Positions 45,618 to 57,719 of a DNA stretch of 64,000 bases are shown here, in pieces; within the stretch, counting starts at the first letter, position 1; each line of letters starts with the position of its first letter. Position numbers and translations under genes: made by a program. The notes under the pieces were generated by a model. It did not search any database. It saw only the letters and a program-made list of their open reading frames with translations, and was not told the origin of the DNA. The stretch comes from Stratiolaelaps scimitus (Eukaryota > Arthropoda > Arachnida > Mesostigmata > Laelapidae): positions 6,181,501 through 6,245,500 of the forward strand of contig JABWDB010000009.1 in the NCBI GenBank assembly GCA_019614645.1, written 5' to 3'.

Positions 45618-46334
45618 GCGGGTTGGTGAATAGGGTGGAGGGGGGACTGGATGTCCTGCGCCCCTTGGATGGATGCGTGGACGACAACGCGACTACACGA
45701 CAAAGTGTAGTACTTGGTGGTACGAGCTGGAGACGACGTCGGGTGACTTGGCCGCCCAGCCGTGCTCACGTGCGCGTGATCGGCTCCGGAGCAGCTCGAC
45801 ACTCTCGTGATCGTCGTCGAAACAGCAGATGTTGTTGTCATATGTTGGTTGCTTTCGGTTCGATTCTATGCGCGTAGTGTTTCGCCGATCGATCGGTCGT
45901 TCTCGTCGTCGACCAGCTTTCGATCGATCGATTTGATCGAGGTCTGCCTTCTTGGACTGCTTCCTCTCGATGGTGGTTATGGTGGTGGTCGTGGTTGTAG
46001 ATGCTGAGCGGTAATTTTTTGCACTTCTGCTAGACACTGGTAGGTGGAACCACTTGCGTGAAGCCACCTCCGGCGACCAGGGTTCCCACCCCTGGTGGTC
46101 CGTGTTGCGACACACGTCGTGCGGCGGGGGACGGCGACTGCAAATGCTGCCAACGTTGGTGACAGCTGAGGGGTGCAGTCGCAAACGGCCGGGGTGTTGC
46201 CTTGTTCGCTTCTGCAAACTGCGTTCTCGGTGGACGAGGTCGTCGCTGCTGTTCTTGTTGTTGTCAACAGCTTGAGCGCGAGCAGCAGCAGCACGTAAGC
46301 GTACACACACTTGCGCGTCGTTGTTATCAATTCG

Positions 46335-46394
46335 TGGTTGTTGCTGTTGTTCTTGTTGACTTGTTGCTGTTGTTGTTGTTGCTGTTGCTGTTGA
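46335..46394. repeat. (GTT/GCT)n triplet-rich run
   Basis: Imperfect TTG, TGC and CTG triplets over about 60 bp. Confidence 0.88.
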
Positions 46395-46634
46395 TCTCGT
46401 TGCAGCCAACGACGACAACAGCAACAACAACACACCAGGCCGAGCGTGCGAAGGCCGTCGTGGCTGGTCGCCGCTCGTTCGGTATAAGCGTGCCCACGAC
46501 AGTCGACAGCCAGCGGTCGATGTTGTTGGATATTCCTCTCGATAATGATGATGATGGTGGTGCTCTCGTTGTTGATTCCTTGTCCTCGTCTTTCTCAAAT
46601 GTTGTTGTTACTGCTCTCTCGCTGGTGGTCGTGA

Positions 46635-46680
46635 TGCTGCTGTTGTTGCTGTTGTTGCTGCTGCTGCTGCTGCGGCGGCT
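46635..46680. repeat. (CTG/TTG)n triplet run
   Basis: CTG with TTG variants, ending in GCG triplets. Confidence 0.9.
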
Positions 46681-47748
46681 GTAAGCGGAAGGTTTTTTGT
46701 TGCTGATCTATTTCACCGCCTGCTCGGTCTATGGCCTGGTTGTCGGCTCCGGCCCGGGCCGCATCGTCCCGTGGCCCACGATGCGTCTGCATGTGTGTGT
46801 GTGTAATGTGGCTGTGTGCGATTGTGTCTGTGTGGTCAGAGCCCGGAGAGGGTAGCCGGGCCCGCCCTGAGGAGGAGGGCGCCCCCCAAGGATCCCTTCG
46901 ACCATGTCCCGATAGCGCGCACGTCGGACCGGGCCTGGCCTAGCCGGGCAAAGCCCTGGTCTCTCTCTCTCTCTGCTATGCACCCCCCCCCCCTCGGGCC
47001 TTCCACTAGCCCCAATGCGCTCAGCCTGCAAATCCCCCCGGCATCTCCCCGAACCAACGGCGGGCACACATCCTTTGCTAAGGGATTTGATAATCTAAGC
47101 CTCCGCCGCTACTGCTGTGCTAGCACTGCTCGCCGACGCCAGCGAGTGAACGAGTGTGGCCTGTACCTGCATCAAAAGCCTTGGTTCTCTCAATTCGTGA
47201 GCCTGTGCGGCGGCTGGCTTGCACCAGCCTTCCGTCTATGTATAATGCGTATTCGGTGAGCGGACTCTGTCTGCAGAATACCCCCTCCCCATGCGGCCAT
47301 TGAACGGAACTATCCGGGACACCATTTCAACGAGCCGACCGGTGTGCGATGAATTAACTGACTGATTTATCTAAACATCGTGTATTTTTGTTGTAGCTTA
47401 GTATAACGAGCAGACTAGCTCGTTATGTGCTGAGACTTGAATACCGAATTAAATACTGATTTCATGAGATCGGCGTTTTACTTGACCATTTGCAATGAAA
47501 AATCATATAGCTACGAGGGATGTTAGAAGGCAGACACTACATATAGGGGAATAGTATACGAAACTTGAGAATTCACGGTCCGCGCGGTTCAATTTCTCCG
47601 CGGTCGCAATGTGGCCGTTTCTCTGCGGATCGACAGAGTAATCACCAACTTACTTAATCATTGTAGCACCGCTCAGGACTTGTTTCTCTCCTTCTCTTTC
47701 ATTAACTAAAGCTTGCCAGCGCTCGCCCCGGCTGCTTAGGGGTCTTCA

Positions 47749-47775
47749 ATATATATATATATATATATATATATA
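47749..47775. repeat. (AT)13 microsatellite
   Basis: Pure AT tract. Confidence 0.95.
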
Positions 47776-48317
47776 ATCTCTCCGGGAGCAGCCAACGTAA
47801 TGTGTCATCGACGCGTACAATCTACGCTATACGCATGCTGGTATAGCTCCCTCTCGACGAGGTCCGTTTAGAGACGAATCGTTCACCACTCACGTGACAA
47901 TGCCCTACCCGTCGGCCGTGTCCGGAGTACGAGGGTATATATGGCTGGCTGGCTGGCTTGCTAGCCACGCATAGTAATCTGAATGGAAACAACCGTTGGG
48001 GGCGACGCTGTTGACGGCGACCGCCGCAGCAATGCAGCAATGGTGACAATGCCGGGGCATTTCTATGCTGGCTCCAACTTTGTAATTTGAAGCCCAACAT
48101 GATTTCCTCGCTAGCGATTACATCTCTTTGCCAAGCCGACCCGGTGGTGCTACGGCCCGATAGTCTTCAACACACTCGGGCGACGGTCGTTGAGAGCTGG
48201 CCGCGGGCCGACAACTTACCGCTGAATGCAGTACAATCACGTTTATCTCTACGCAGCTGGAACTCCTCAACATAGCGCACGATTGACCATTTCGCGCGAA
48301 CGAAATTTCGAGAGAGG

Positions 48318-48339
48318 GAGAGAGAGAGAGAGAGAGAGA
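48318..48339. repeat. (GA)n microsatellite
   Basis: Pure GA tract. Confidence 0.94.
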
Positions 48340-48573
48340 TTATTGCGAAGTGTTTCACAATTTTGAAGGCTAGCTTTTTTTCTCTTTTCGGCAGGAGCAG
48401 ACGTGGTGGCTAGGGAAGCGTCAACAGTAGTCGTGGTGATACCAGCTACAATCAACATCAGACTTCAAACACTGCAACACCGTGTGATATTCACCGTCCG
48501 TCGCCGGTAGCGGAACGCGTCCGACGGAGCGGCGTAACTCAAGAAAACGGAATTCCGGAGACGTCACCGAGGG

Positions 48574-48633
48574 ATGCAGATACGTCCCTCGTATTATAAC
48601 AACGAAGGCATAGCCAAGCTGCTGATCCTAATG
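48574..48633 (+). CDS. Candidate short first coding exon
   Basis: GAGGGATGCAG at 48574 (purine at -3) opens a frame of 20 codons ending exactly at CTAATG|GTAAGT, a consensus donor, in phase 0. The product is MQIRPSYYNNEGIAKLLILM, polar and then hydrophobic. The frame is open upstream to a TAA at about 48535 and stays open downstream to 48903. No family was recognised. The donor is the main support. Confidence 0.18.
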
Positions 48634-49322
48634 GTAAGTGATACGGTGACATTTTCTGGCCAGTATCTGCCCTCTGGGGTGTACTGGCTCGCTGATGTTT
48701 GTAACGTCGGTGGACGCCGACATCGGTGGCTACAGTTGGCTCGAACGCAAAGCTCAATCCGGACGGGAGAGCCCGCAACGGGAGCCTGCTACGAGCTGCC
48801 AGCCATACGACGGCTGGATCTATCTGTCGTCAAATTCTGCCGACAGATTCTGCTGTCAGCCACCGCCGTTTGCTTGTCGAGAAATGCCACCAAAGAGAAG
48901 TAACGTAAATAACAAATAGCACACTTTGAATGGCCCATTATTCGTGGAGGCAGCGGAAATCTCAGCGTCGAAAAGCGGCGAACAGCTCAATGTTTACGGT
49001 TCTCCTTTTTCTGGTACGGCGTGCGGTCATGCAGCTCCCCACCGGAGCGACCGTTCGTTCATCGACGAACTTCAGCACCGCCAAATGTCGAATTTAGCTC
49101 TTTCTCCCACAACGATTTTTGCTAAGCAATAGATACCTCAGAGGAAATGCAGCAACAGCGTCCCCCTGATATCGTTCATGCTCATCCGTAGATCTGTAAA
49201 GGGTCTCTCTCGCCCTCTCTCCGGCTGTGTAGATGATTGTGGAAGTCACCTATGTTTGTTGGTGTTTTAATTTGTTTTTTTCCATCTTTCTTTCTCTCTC
49301 TGTCTCTCTTCTCTCTTCGTAC

Positions 49323-49342
49323 CTCTCTCTCTCTCTCTCTCT
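49323..49342. repeat. (CT)n microsatellite
   Basis: Pure CT tract in a longer CT-rich region. Confidence 0.93.
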
Positions 49343-49405
49343 ATCACTGTGTCGCTACCTTGTGTGTCCATGTGTTGTCCATATTGTGCAACAACTTTCG
49401 TTAAC

Positions 49406-49427
49406 ATATATATATATATATATATAT
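49406..49427. repeat. (AT)n microsatellite
   Basis: Pure AT tract. Confidence 0.93.
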
Positions 49428-49764
49428 TATAGAGCAAAGAAGGCCGGCCATAGGTGGAGAGCTGGCAGCTACGTTATCTTCCTAGAGGGGTGAATAATTG
49501 CTACGGCGGGACCGTTAACGCACGGCCATGACACCTTTGTTACGCTATGCTATGACACCCATGCATTATTGTGTCTATTAGGCATCTACCGTCCGACGTC
49601 GAGATCCGTCGATCATTTCGTCGTCGTCGTCGTTATTTTTGTCCGTCATTCTGTTCTCGCTCTCCGCTCGGCCTAACTTCACGAGGATCCAATGAGTTCC
49701 CTTTTCTCTATCTATTCCTTTCTAGGTTTTCTTCTAAATTTTCGGTTTTACCACTTGCTCATTC

Positions 49765-49765
<1 letters not shown>

Positions 49766-49807
<42 letters not shown>
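49766..49807. repeat. (CTG)14 triplet repeat
   Basis: Pure CTG tract of 42 bp, the longest triplet tract in the window. It encodes the Ala run of the overlapping minus frame (GCA codons). Confidence 0.97.
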
Positions 49808-50259
49808 ATATGTCCTGTGCTCTCGCTCTCATCCTGTTTATCTCCCAGCCTCTGTTTCGTACTCGTACTGCCTCCTGCTTGCTGCACTGGGTTGTCACCC
49901 CGTCATTGAGTGAGCACCTCAAACGATCATCAGGCTTCTCCTCTAACGAGTGCAGGATGCCCTTTGCCCTAGCTATTATCGTCTTTCCCTCACTACGCGT
50001 GATCTCCATTGTGACCCTCTCTAGGCAGAAGCTGCAGAGCAGAGTCGGGACGAATCGCAGCTCCTGCCTTTTTCCAGCAGGCCGTCCCTGCACAGTCCGT
50101 TCGGTTCTCGGCGTACTCGTCGATTCTGCTTCTGCTTTCGTTTGCTTCACTTTGCGACCAGGCATCGGGACCGAGGAACGGGCATGCTGGAGCAGGACCT
50201 TTCGGCCGTCCCCAGGCCCGATCGGGCAGACAGGCAGGCTGTCGGCCTGACTGACGCGA

Positions 50260-50290
50260 ACGACGACGACGACGACGACGACGACAACGA
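50260..50290. repeat. (ACG)n triplet repeat
   Basis: ACG/GAC units. They read as an Asp run on the plus strand and a Val run on the minus strand. Confidence 0.94.
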
Positions 50291-52326
50291 CGCCGGCGAG
50301 AAGCGAGGGGCGTTGTGCATTATCCAAGGGCCTTCTGGTCCTTTCCGCCCTCGCTTTCCCCCGCCTCTCGCATCTTGCCGCTGCATGAGCATGGGCGCAG
50401 GGCCTCCTTCTCGTTGGCCAGGCTGCGTCCTGCTGCCTGCCGCTGACGGGTGCAGCTGCAGCAGCCCGTGTTTGCGCTGCTCTCTCTCGGAGCTGCGTTC
50501 CCTTCGTCGCAGCACCGCACCGCAGCCCACCACACGAAAGCCAAGGAACGGGGCCTCCGCCTTGACCACCCCTATCTCTCCCCATCGAGCTACCCCCGTA
50601 TTGCCTTCATCTCGAGCAGCAGCAGCAGAACCGTCGTTGGCAGCAGCAGCAGCAGCACAAGCAGCTCGGAGCGGCGTTGTCGCTCGTCCCTTGCAGCTTT
50701 TCCCCTTTCTTCGATCCCAACGACGTGCGCCGTGCGTTGTCGTTGAGTCTCGTTGGTTGCCAAGGCGGCTCGGCTCCTCCCGCGAACGGAGGCGGGCCGT
50801 TCGGCAAGACCCCGTTCACAACCCGTTCGCTCCTCCCTCGCTCGCCCCCCACTCCCTCACCACCACCCCCCAGTTGCGCCTTAACCCGCCGCTTCTTTCC
50901 TGGCCCCTGACGGAGCCACCGCCGTGCGGCAGGGCCCCAATAGGGGGCATCCTTTCCTGCCGGCGCCCCCGCCCGCCTTCACCACCGACGACCCTCTAAG
51001 ATGTTTGCTTCGTCAACAATCGTGCGCGCCTCCCCGCCTCTCCCCCGATTGCCCCGCAGTGCCTCCTGCTCGCTAACCCCCCCCCGCCGTAGCACTCCCG
51101 GTCGGTGCCTCCGCGGAGCCACCGGGGAGCAGTGGCGCTCGCTTGCAGGCTAGCTAGCTCGTTCGTTCAGTTCACCGAGAGGAGAAAGAAGCGGGAGGTG
51201 CCCAAGGGGCAGGGAGGCGGTGGGGGTCCTGGCTGATGAGAGGCCACGCACAGGACGGCGACGACGACGCAGGGATACGCCGCAGGGATGGGACGATTGG
51301 TAGGACTCAGGGCCCGCACCCCCGGGGACGACTGAGTGCAGGCGGCAGGCAGGGCTACGCTGGCTGCTTGTGCTGCTTTCTGGGACAGCGAGCCACAACC
51401 AACCCCGCTCGCTAGCCAGCCGCTCGACTTGTATGCGTTGCTGTGCAAGTGCAAGGAAGGCAACGACGTCGACAGCGGCAGCCATGGCAGCGGCGACCCC
51501 CGATGGCGCCGCGAGAGGGGACCTGCGAGTGAGGCAAGACAGCAGGGTCGGTGGCTCGTTGGGCTGCCTGGCTGGCGGCCCAGCGGCCTAGCTGGCATCA
51601 GGTCTTGACGTGGCGGTAGTGGTAGTGGTGGTGGGGTTCGGTAAGGCCAGGACGAGCCACGGGGGTAAACTGGCGGATCGAAGACGGGGGTGCGTCGAGT
51701 GGATGTGAGTGGAGGAGAGGTGGGCCCTGCGGAATTCGGCGGATTTGGGTAAGGGTAGCAGCCAAGGGTTGCCGGCCTGCCGGCCACTCTGCCTACGTGC
51801 CTGCTCTGACGGCCCTGCCGCCTGCAGCTGTCCTGTCCTGTGCTGCTAGTGTTCTGCTGTGTGTGGCGCCGCTCAGGCGCCGCCCCCCCACGCCGACGGC
51901 AGTGCGTCTCGTCTGCGTCGCACGCCTCGGCTGCTGTACGCCGGGGACGAAATAGCATGCGGGGGTCGCTTGGTCGGTTGAAGCCTCAGGGCTTGAGGGT
52001 ACGCCACCACCACACCGCTGGCCCGGCCACTACTGCCACCACCGGTGCGCCACAGTCAGAGCCACAGCGACCACCGCCGCAGCCGCTGCCGTCTTTAGTT
52101 GGCAGCACAGCGAGGCAATACAGGCAGAGGTAGCAGGAGGCAGGGAGGCACTCACAAGCAACGGCAGAGGAAGAAGCAGCAGCAGCAGTACCGCCAGCAC
52201 CGCGCGAACGACTCCGGCGAGAAACAACAAGCGCAAGGCGCGCTTAGAGGGGTAAGCAGGGAATAGGGCGGCCAATAAGAGGCCGGCAAGACTCTCGCCG
52301 GCTGCTGCACCCACTGCCCACAACTG

Positions 52327-52362
52327 CCCCCCCCCCGCCCACCGCCCCCCAAATCAGACCCC
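52327..52362 (-). other. C-run cluster (G-quadruplex potential on the minus strand)
   Basis: Four C runs of 10, 3, 6 and 4 bases with spacers of at most 8 bases give four G runs on the minus strand. Confidence 0.6.
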
Positions 52363-54493
52363 TATCAACCCGCTGAAACGCCGTTCCATCCTATGAGACC
52401 AAGTTGAACAGAGCGGGTGAAGGAGATGGAAGACCCCGAAGGGGACGGCCAACGGAGCCGTCGTGTGTGACCCGTCAGTCGGTCGGGGGGCAAGCCTATC
52501 CCGCGGGCGGACCTGCTGTGCCTGCCGTTGCTTGCAGGCTGCACGCTGCGGCCGCCGCCGCCACTACCACCGTTCACTGCCGCCATCACTGGTACCACGA
52601 CCGCCGTCATCCCATCTCGTCGTTGTCGTTGTCGTCTCTTTGGCATAGTGGCACTCTTTTCGGCCTCCTCTTTGCCTCAGATCCTCCGCTTCCCGTCTCG
52701 ATCCCCAATACCCCCGTTCAGTCGGTGCCTGGCTGGCTGCGCCCTACCCACTCGTCAAGAGAGGACTCGTGTGCTCTAAGGAGAGGATATTATCCTTCTT
52801 CGCTGGTTCGTTCGATTTCCAGGAGCTTCTTCGTCGTTTGCTCGAGAGACAGCTCGAGCAGCAGCAGCAGCACCGGCGACGGCAGCATCAGCAGCAGCAG
52901 CATCAACAGCAACGAGCGGTTGACCCGTGTCAGTAGCTGGCTCGCCCCTTCAGTTCGCTGACGGTCGTCGTCGTCGTCGTCCAGCAGACAACGAAGACGA
53001 AACGAAGGCTACGGCTGAAGCTGAGGAGGCTAAGGCTAAGAGACGTGCAGTTGGCAAGGACCAAAGCAAAGGGAGAAGACGAACTGGGGAACTTGGACGA
53101 GAACGCAGGGGGACTCAGTCACTGAGAGCACGTCGAGTGGGTGTATAGATGCGCACATGCGGTAGTGGCTCTCACACATACACACACGCATACCAGTGGT
53201 GTACGTACAACATTGGCAGTTCGGGAGCTCTGGAAAACGGGGTGTACACGAAGCAAAAGCTCTGGTGCCCAACAGAAACGGAGCAGTAGCGACAGTATAG
53301 TCTATGGAGGAGGGCCCGCTTGTGGTCTCTCGTAGTTGAACGAGTGGCACGGGTTGTGGGAGTGTGTCTGTGAGGTTTTCGGGCCTGTGGCCAGGCTGTA
53401 GCGAAGAAGAGCGTAGAGAGGAGCACTGAAGAGAAGAAGACATGTGACGGCTTGTTGATGATGACGATGAGCTGCTGCAGCTAGTGCTGCTGGTACTGCT
53501 GCCGCTGAGAAGGGCCTTTCAACTGACCAACCCCCCCGAGCGCTCGACCAGTGGCGCCCCCGAGAGGAGACGAGCATAACTACTACATATAATCGGAAAC
53601 AAAAAAAGGTGAAGATGAATCTAGTCGCCGTCGCCGCCGCCGCCCCCGTCGCCAGCCCCCAGAACGCTGATCGTCCTCAGGCCGCCGCAGCAGCACACCG
53701 CAATTCAACTCAACGACATGAATATAATATAAACAGCCCAGTTGGGTGCTGCCTGTGTCAATATTCTCACCCCTGGCGTCGTCATCCCTTAGGAATATTT
53801 TGGGTGTCCGTTTCGCATACAAACATATATCTTTCTCTCTCTCTCTCTCTGTCAGTGACTATAAACCAATGTGTGAATATAGATAAGTACTGAATGTAAG
53901 CGAAAATTTGTGCAAACTGATTTGAGAAGAGACGTGGTGACTGATTTTTATTTAGCCGCAAAATAATCCAGCCTTTACAACCTGGATTGATCAAGGAAAA
54001 CCGGCTACAGGTATCCCATTTGTTTGTTGATTTACATCTTGGAATATTTTGAATGTAGAATGTAGGCAACTTGTCCAAATGCACGAATACTTCAGAATGG
54101 AACGTAAGATCAGCAACATTGGCTCATTAATGACTCATGAGGTTCCGATAAATCACTCGTGGTGCGTCAGTCGATAGTGCACCGATGGGCAGCCGATGAA
54201 CAGTGCTGCATCTTGTCAGTTGATTTGATTGCCGAACAGTTTCGCCAAGATTTATATATCGATTTTCCAAAAAAAAGCACTCCCTTCTTGCTTAGGTAGA
54301 GATCGCTTATGTAAAAGGTACAGCCAATTGAAAGGAGGCACACGAGTGTTGCTCTCATGTCACGCAACGGGTTCGTTGGTAATTAGTTAGCCGGTATCTA
54401 CCGTTTGGACCTGGTCGATCACTATATTTATCTATCTCATGGACTTGGATGTGATCTTGATACAATGGTACCAAAATTAGAAATACAATAATG

Positions 54494-54519
54494 ATAATAA
54501 TAATAATAATAATAATAAT
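54494..54519. repeat. (AAT)n triplet repeat
   Basis: Pure AAT/ATA units. Confidence 0.95.
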
Positions 54520-56287
54520 GAGACTTTTTTTTCGTATTCATGCTCTTTACGTTCGGGTGACCTGAACGGACTACATTGCGACAAATGCCTGTGTAATGTC
54601 AATATTTGACGTCATAACGAGCTAGTAAGGGCAGTAATAAGCAATCGACTATACACACGTTACTATACCTAAATTATATGTATATATATATTGATAGTAC
54701 ACAGCATCGTCCACAGAACCTTTGATCTACACACTATGAAAATCTGGTGTCAGGTAAACCCAACCCATAACGTGTTGAGCCCTTTTCTCTCTCTCTATAT
54801 ATATCTCGAATCCATCCTTCTAAATGGTCACTCGTACATATAAAACTCATCTGATCAACTTTCAGGGCCGGACAGCAAGCAAGCACGCTGGCCCTCGTGG
54901 GGTGCTCCCCGAGGCTGATCGCTCGTCGGCGGAACGGCGGCGATCTCGCTTAGCATCGCGATCTACTTACAAGCGGTGTCGGATCCCACCCCCGCATACG
55001 ACGATCGTCCTGAGGACGGACGATCAGGTCTATCACATCGGCCTCGAGCTAACGACTGTCGCACCCACTCGCTGTCCTCTTTGAGTAGCGTTTGTCAGAA
55101 CAGCAGAGCAGTAACTTACGGAGGGAACCCAGTCGACAGCAACGCGCAGCATCGATTCGCATACTCACACTTCTAAGGATCCTGTCAAGGCTCAGACGAC
55201 GGAGTCGAAGACTTCTCCATGCCACCACGATGGCTAGCAGCGTACAAGTAATGTTGCGATTTTGAAGCAACACACAGCTCACTACAGCTCTGTTTGCAGC
55301 TCTCACCGTGATGAATCCCCATTGGTAACTATTGCTATCTACAATAGACTCATAGCGTTGATCGATTCTCCAGTGACTCTCAATCTTCCTCCCTCTCTCC
55401 CTCCCTCCCTCGAGAACGAGAGATAGACAGAGAGAGCCAACGTTCGCACCAACGAGTCGCCTCTTGCAAAAAAAAGGCCGGCCGCATCCACTACAAGGTT
55501 AACCTTCGTTTAAGAGCTAACGCTTTCCTCACTGAGCTGATGACCATAGGGTGCAATCGAGGCATGGAATAACAGAGCGAGTTGCGTATCCACCCCCGCC
55601 AGTCCGCTTCATGGCGACTGCAGGCAGGAGGGGACAAGCGAAGTGTGTGACCAAGCGGGGGACTCCATCGACGACGACCCCTCAAGATGCTCCTGAAAGC
55701 TGCTCATTTATTGTATTATCAACGATCATCTGGTCACCGAGCGCAAGCAAGGTATGGATTGAACAGATTCCAATTGAAAATGCGAGGAAAAAAATGGCCG
55801 AAGTCGACACGAAAAATACAACACAGGCTTAACTATATGTCTGTCTCTAGTTGGAGTTGAATTTCACGCTGCAAAAATGATTGCTCAGCTTAATTAGGCC
55901 CAGCAGTCTAATTATGGAATAATGGGCCAATTGCATATATTTCATGCGCTGCTATTCTCATATACCAACGTGTCACCGGAAAGCACACCTGTCGCGTGAA
56001 ATTGAGAAGTGACAGAGTCATGAAACAGAGACCGCTCAATAATAAGCCTCAAACCAATAAACGTATATCTTACCTTACCTCTCATAGCGCCAAGAACAAA
56101 TGGTAAATTGCTTTTTAAATAGGCGTGCCTCTCATGGCCGCTTCCTCTGAAATGCCTGTATCAATATTCTCCTATTTTGGGAAACCACGGGTTTCGTTGC
56201 TTTACCAACTTTGCCAATCAATTGTTGCTTTGTTATGTTCATAGAAGAGCACGCTTCTCACTGGTGTGCATATTTATACGTGCCCTC

Positions 56288-56290
<3 letters not shown>

Positions 56291-56329
<39 letters not shown>
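56291..56329. repeat. (AT)19 microsatellite
   Basis: Pure AT tract of 39 bp, followed by a short CT-rich stretch. Confidence 0.97.
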
Positions 56330-56333
<4 letters not shown>

Positions 56334-57698
56334 TTTCTCTCTCTGTTTCTCTGTGTATCGCGTGTTTAAAGTCTGGTTGAATATTGATTAGTCTTGACCA
56401 CGGTACAATGCAATTTGTCCCTTAGAATAACTTGGAACAGTTTTGGGTATTTTATGAAGAAAGTAAATGACGAAAATCAAACCAAAAATTCTTTATGCCA
56501 TTTGTAAGTCCCCAGCGTTCTCTTTAAATGATGCTATCTCCTCCATATCGATAGCTGTAACAAAGCCAAGCTAAATTAGCACTTAAATACTTGCAACGTG
56601 GGTAGACATCCAACACTCATCGTATCGTGCCCAAACGTAGTATACTGCATCTATTGCAGGAGATGAAAAAAATCATCTCTGTCAAACCAGTCAACTAATA
56701 TGATTGAATAGTTATACTGTCCCAGCTTGATCCTTCCCTGTCTAGATACATACGCCGCCAGCTCAGGTTGTCCATTTTCTTGATTCTGTTGTTTGCATCG
56801 ATATGATTTTCGTATGAACACGTAATGTGCATTTGGCGACGGACGAAATAGAAACGACCCTATAGGAGATTATGCGAAAGCAGGTCAAGGTTTGGTAAAT
56901 CTGTTGTGGATTTGTCTTCGTTGTTGTTGACCTAAACATAAAAGTGACCGCCAGCTGTCACCTGACGTTCTAGGGGTGTGCTCATTGCCTCTGCTTATCC
57001 AGACTGCAACCGACAAAGAGAAAAGTTCAAATCGAACCAAAATTGGTTCCCGATGCTCGTTTGCTTGACGTATTTCGCATAGGCTGCCCTAAACCACCCC
57101 GTAAAGCATAACCACATTCAACATTTGAGCGTATCGCAGGGTAAGGAATTGAAAGAATCGAAAATACCTTGTTTTAGCATGAATTTGGAACATAGTAGAT
57201 TCGCTATAAGCACATATAGCTTCGCTGTGTCTGGCAGCTGGACGAACCAGGCCGCACAGAGCTAAATTTCCGGAGCAAACGTTGAATAGGACGAAATCAC
57301 TTGATTTGAGGTGGTATCGGCGAGTTAAAATCAAGAAGGCCTCCTCTGTCAGATGCCGATTATAATCGAGAAAATCTCGCATCGACATGACTATGCGTGG
57401 ACACGAGCGTTTTTGGCGCGACACTTCGCTTCGGCAGCACTTGAAAAGTATTACTCACCCCACGCCCCCCGTGTATTTTCAAAGTCAGTGCCATTGTACG
57501 GTCTATTGGCTGCTTTAGTCACCACACACGAAACGTACCGTGTGATCCCCGCGTTTCGTCCTGTTCGACGCGCACAGTATGATCATGGTGCAATGTGGCA
57601 GAGGAGATCATTCAGTCAGTAAAGCAGCCAGCCGAAATCTGGCGAAATCAAATGTAGTTCAAATCAGACGAGAGCGAGAGGCAGAAAGCAGAGAGATA

Positions 57699-57718
57699 GA
57701 GAGAGAGAGAGAGAGAGA
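57699..57718. repeat. (GA)10 microsatellite
   Basis: Pure GA tract in a purine-rich stretch. Confidence 0.95.
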
Positions 57719-57719
57719 C

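Larger units (their letters stand above)
45619..47300. other. Triplet-repeat-dense, CpG-rich block
   Basis: Begins after a strong acceptor-like stretch (CTTCTTTTCAG, about 45618). Runs of GTT, GCT and CTG give Val/Leu runs on the plus strand, and Gln/Asn/Thr runs on the minus strand. The minus strand is open for about 300 codons (45693-46598) but contains no Met codon in that frame, so it cannot be a complete gene and would be an unusually long internal exon. It is treated as compositional. Confidence 0.35.
47300..48573. other. No gene recognised; AT-rich plain DNA with repeats
   Basis: Stops are dense. It holds one AT tract and one GA tract. Confidence 0.5.
48640..49733. other. No gene recognised
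   Basis: Three overlapping plus frames at 48574-48919 are all open over the same GC-richer patch. The rest is CT-rich and AT-rich, with a TC tract and a TA tract. Confidence 0.45.
49734..53600. other. Very GC-rich block, open on both strands
   Basis: The longest GC/CpG-rich block in the window. Frames of more than 260 codons lie on both strands: minus 49734-50585 from a real ATG (283 codons, with an Ala14 run and a polar C-terminal half containing LCSFCLERVTMEITRSEGK), plus 50142-50999 (285 codons, starting from TTG), and minus 51167-51958 from ATG (263 codons, Pro-rich). They overlap in opposite directions and show no known domain or matched splice sites. A CpG-island-type promoter or long untranslated exon is the simplest reading. 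The minus frame at 49.7-50.6 kb is the most protein-like. Confidence 0.35.
53601..57660. other. No gene recognised; plain DNA
   Basis: 53.6-53.8 kb is still GC-rich with GCC triplets. Beyond it the sequence is AT-richer with dense stops. A 93-codon plus frame at 55551-55832 crosses GCAAG|GTATGG at 55751. A perfect CRE-type octamer TGACGTCA lies at 54607-54614. A TATATG tract lies near 54677. Nothing forms a supported gene. Confidence 0.5.

Noticed and set aside
46202..46684. 160-codon plus frame with long Leu/Val runs
   Set aside because: Produced by TTG/CTG triplets.
50142..50999. 285-codon plus-strand frame
   Set aside because: It starts at TTG, overlaps a better minus frame, and is Pro/Ser/Arg-rich only because the DNA is GC-rich. 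No splice sites or domain.
51167..51958. 263-codon Pro-rich minus frame
   Set aside because: Composition-driven frame in GC-rich DNA with no domain or boundary. It is mentioned only in the block description.
52404..52961. 185-codon plus frame with Ser/Arg runs
   Set aside because: It starts at TTG, and the Ser runs come from AGC triplet repeats.
54607..54614. CRE-type octamer TGACGTCA
   Set aside because: An 8-bp match is expected about once in this much DNA, and there is no promoter evidence nearby.
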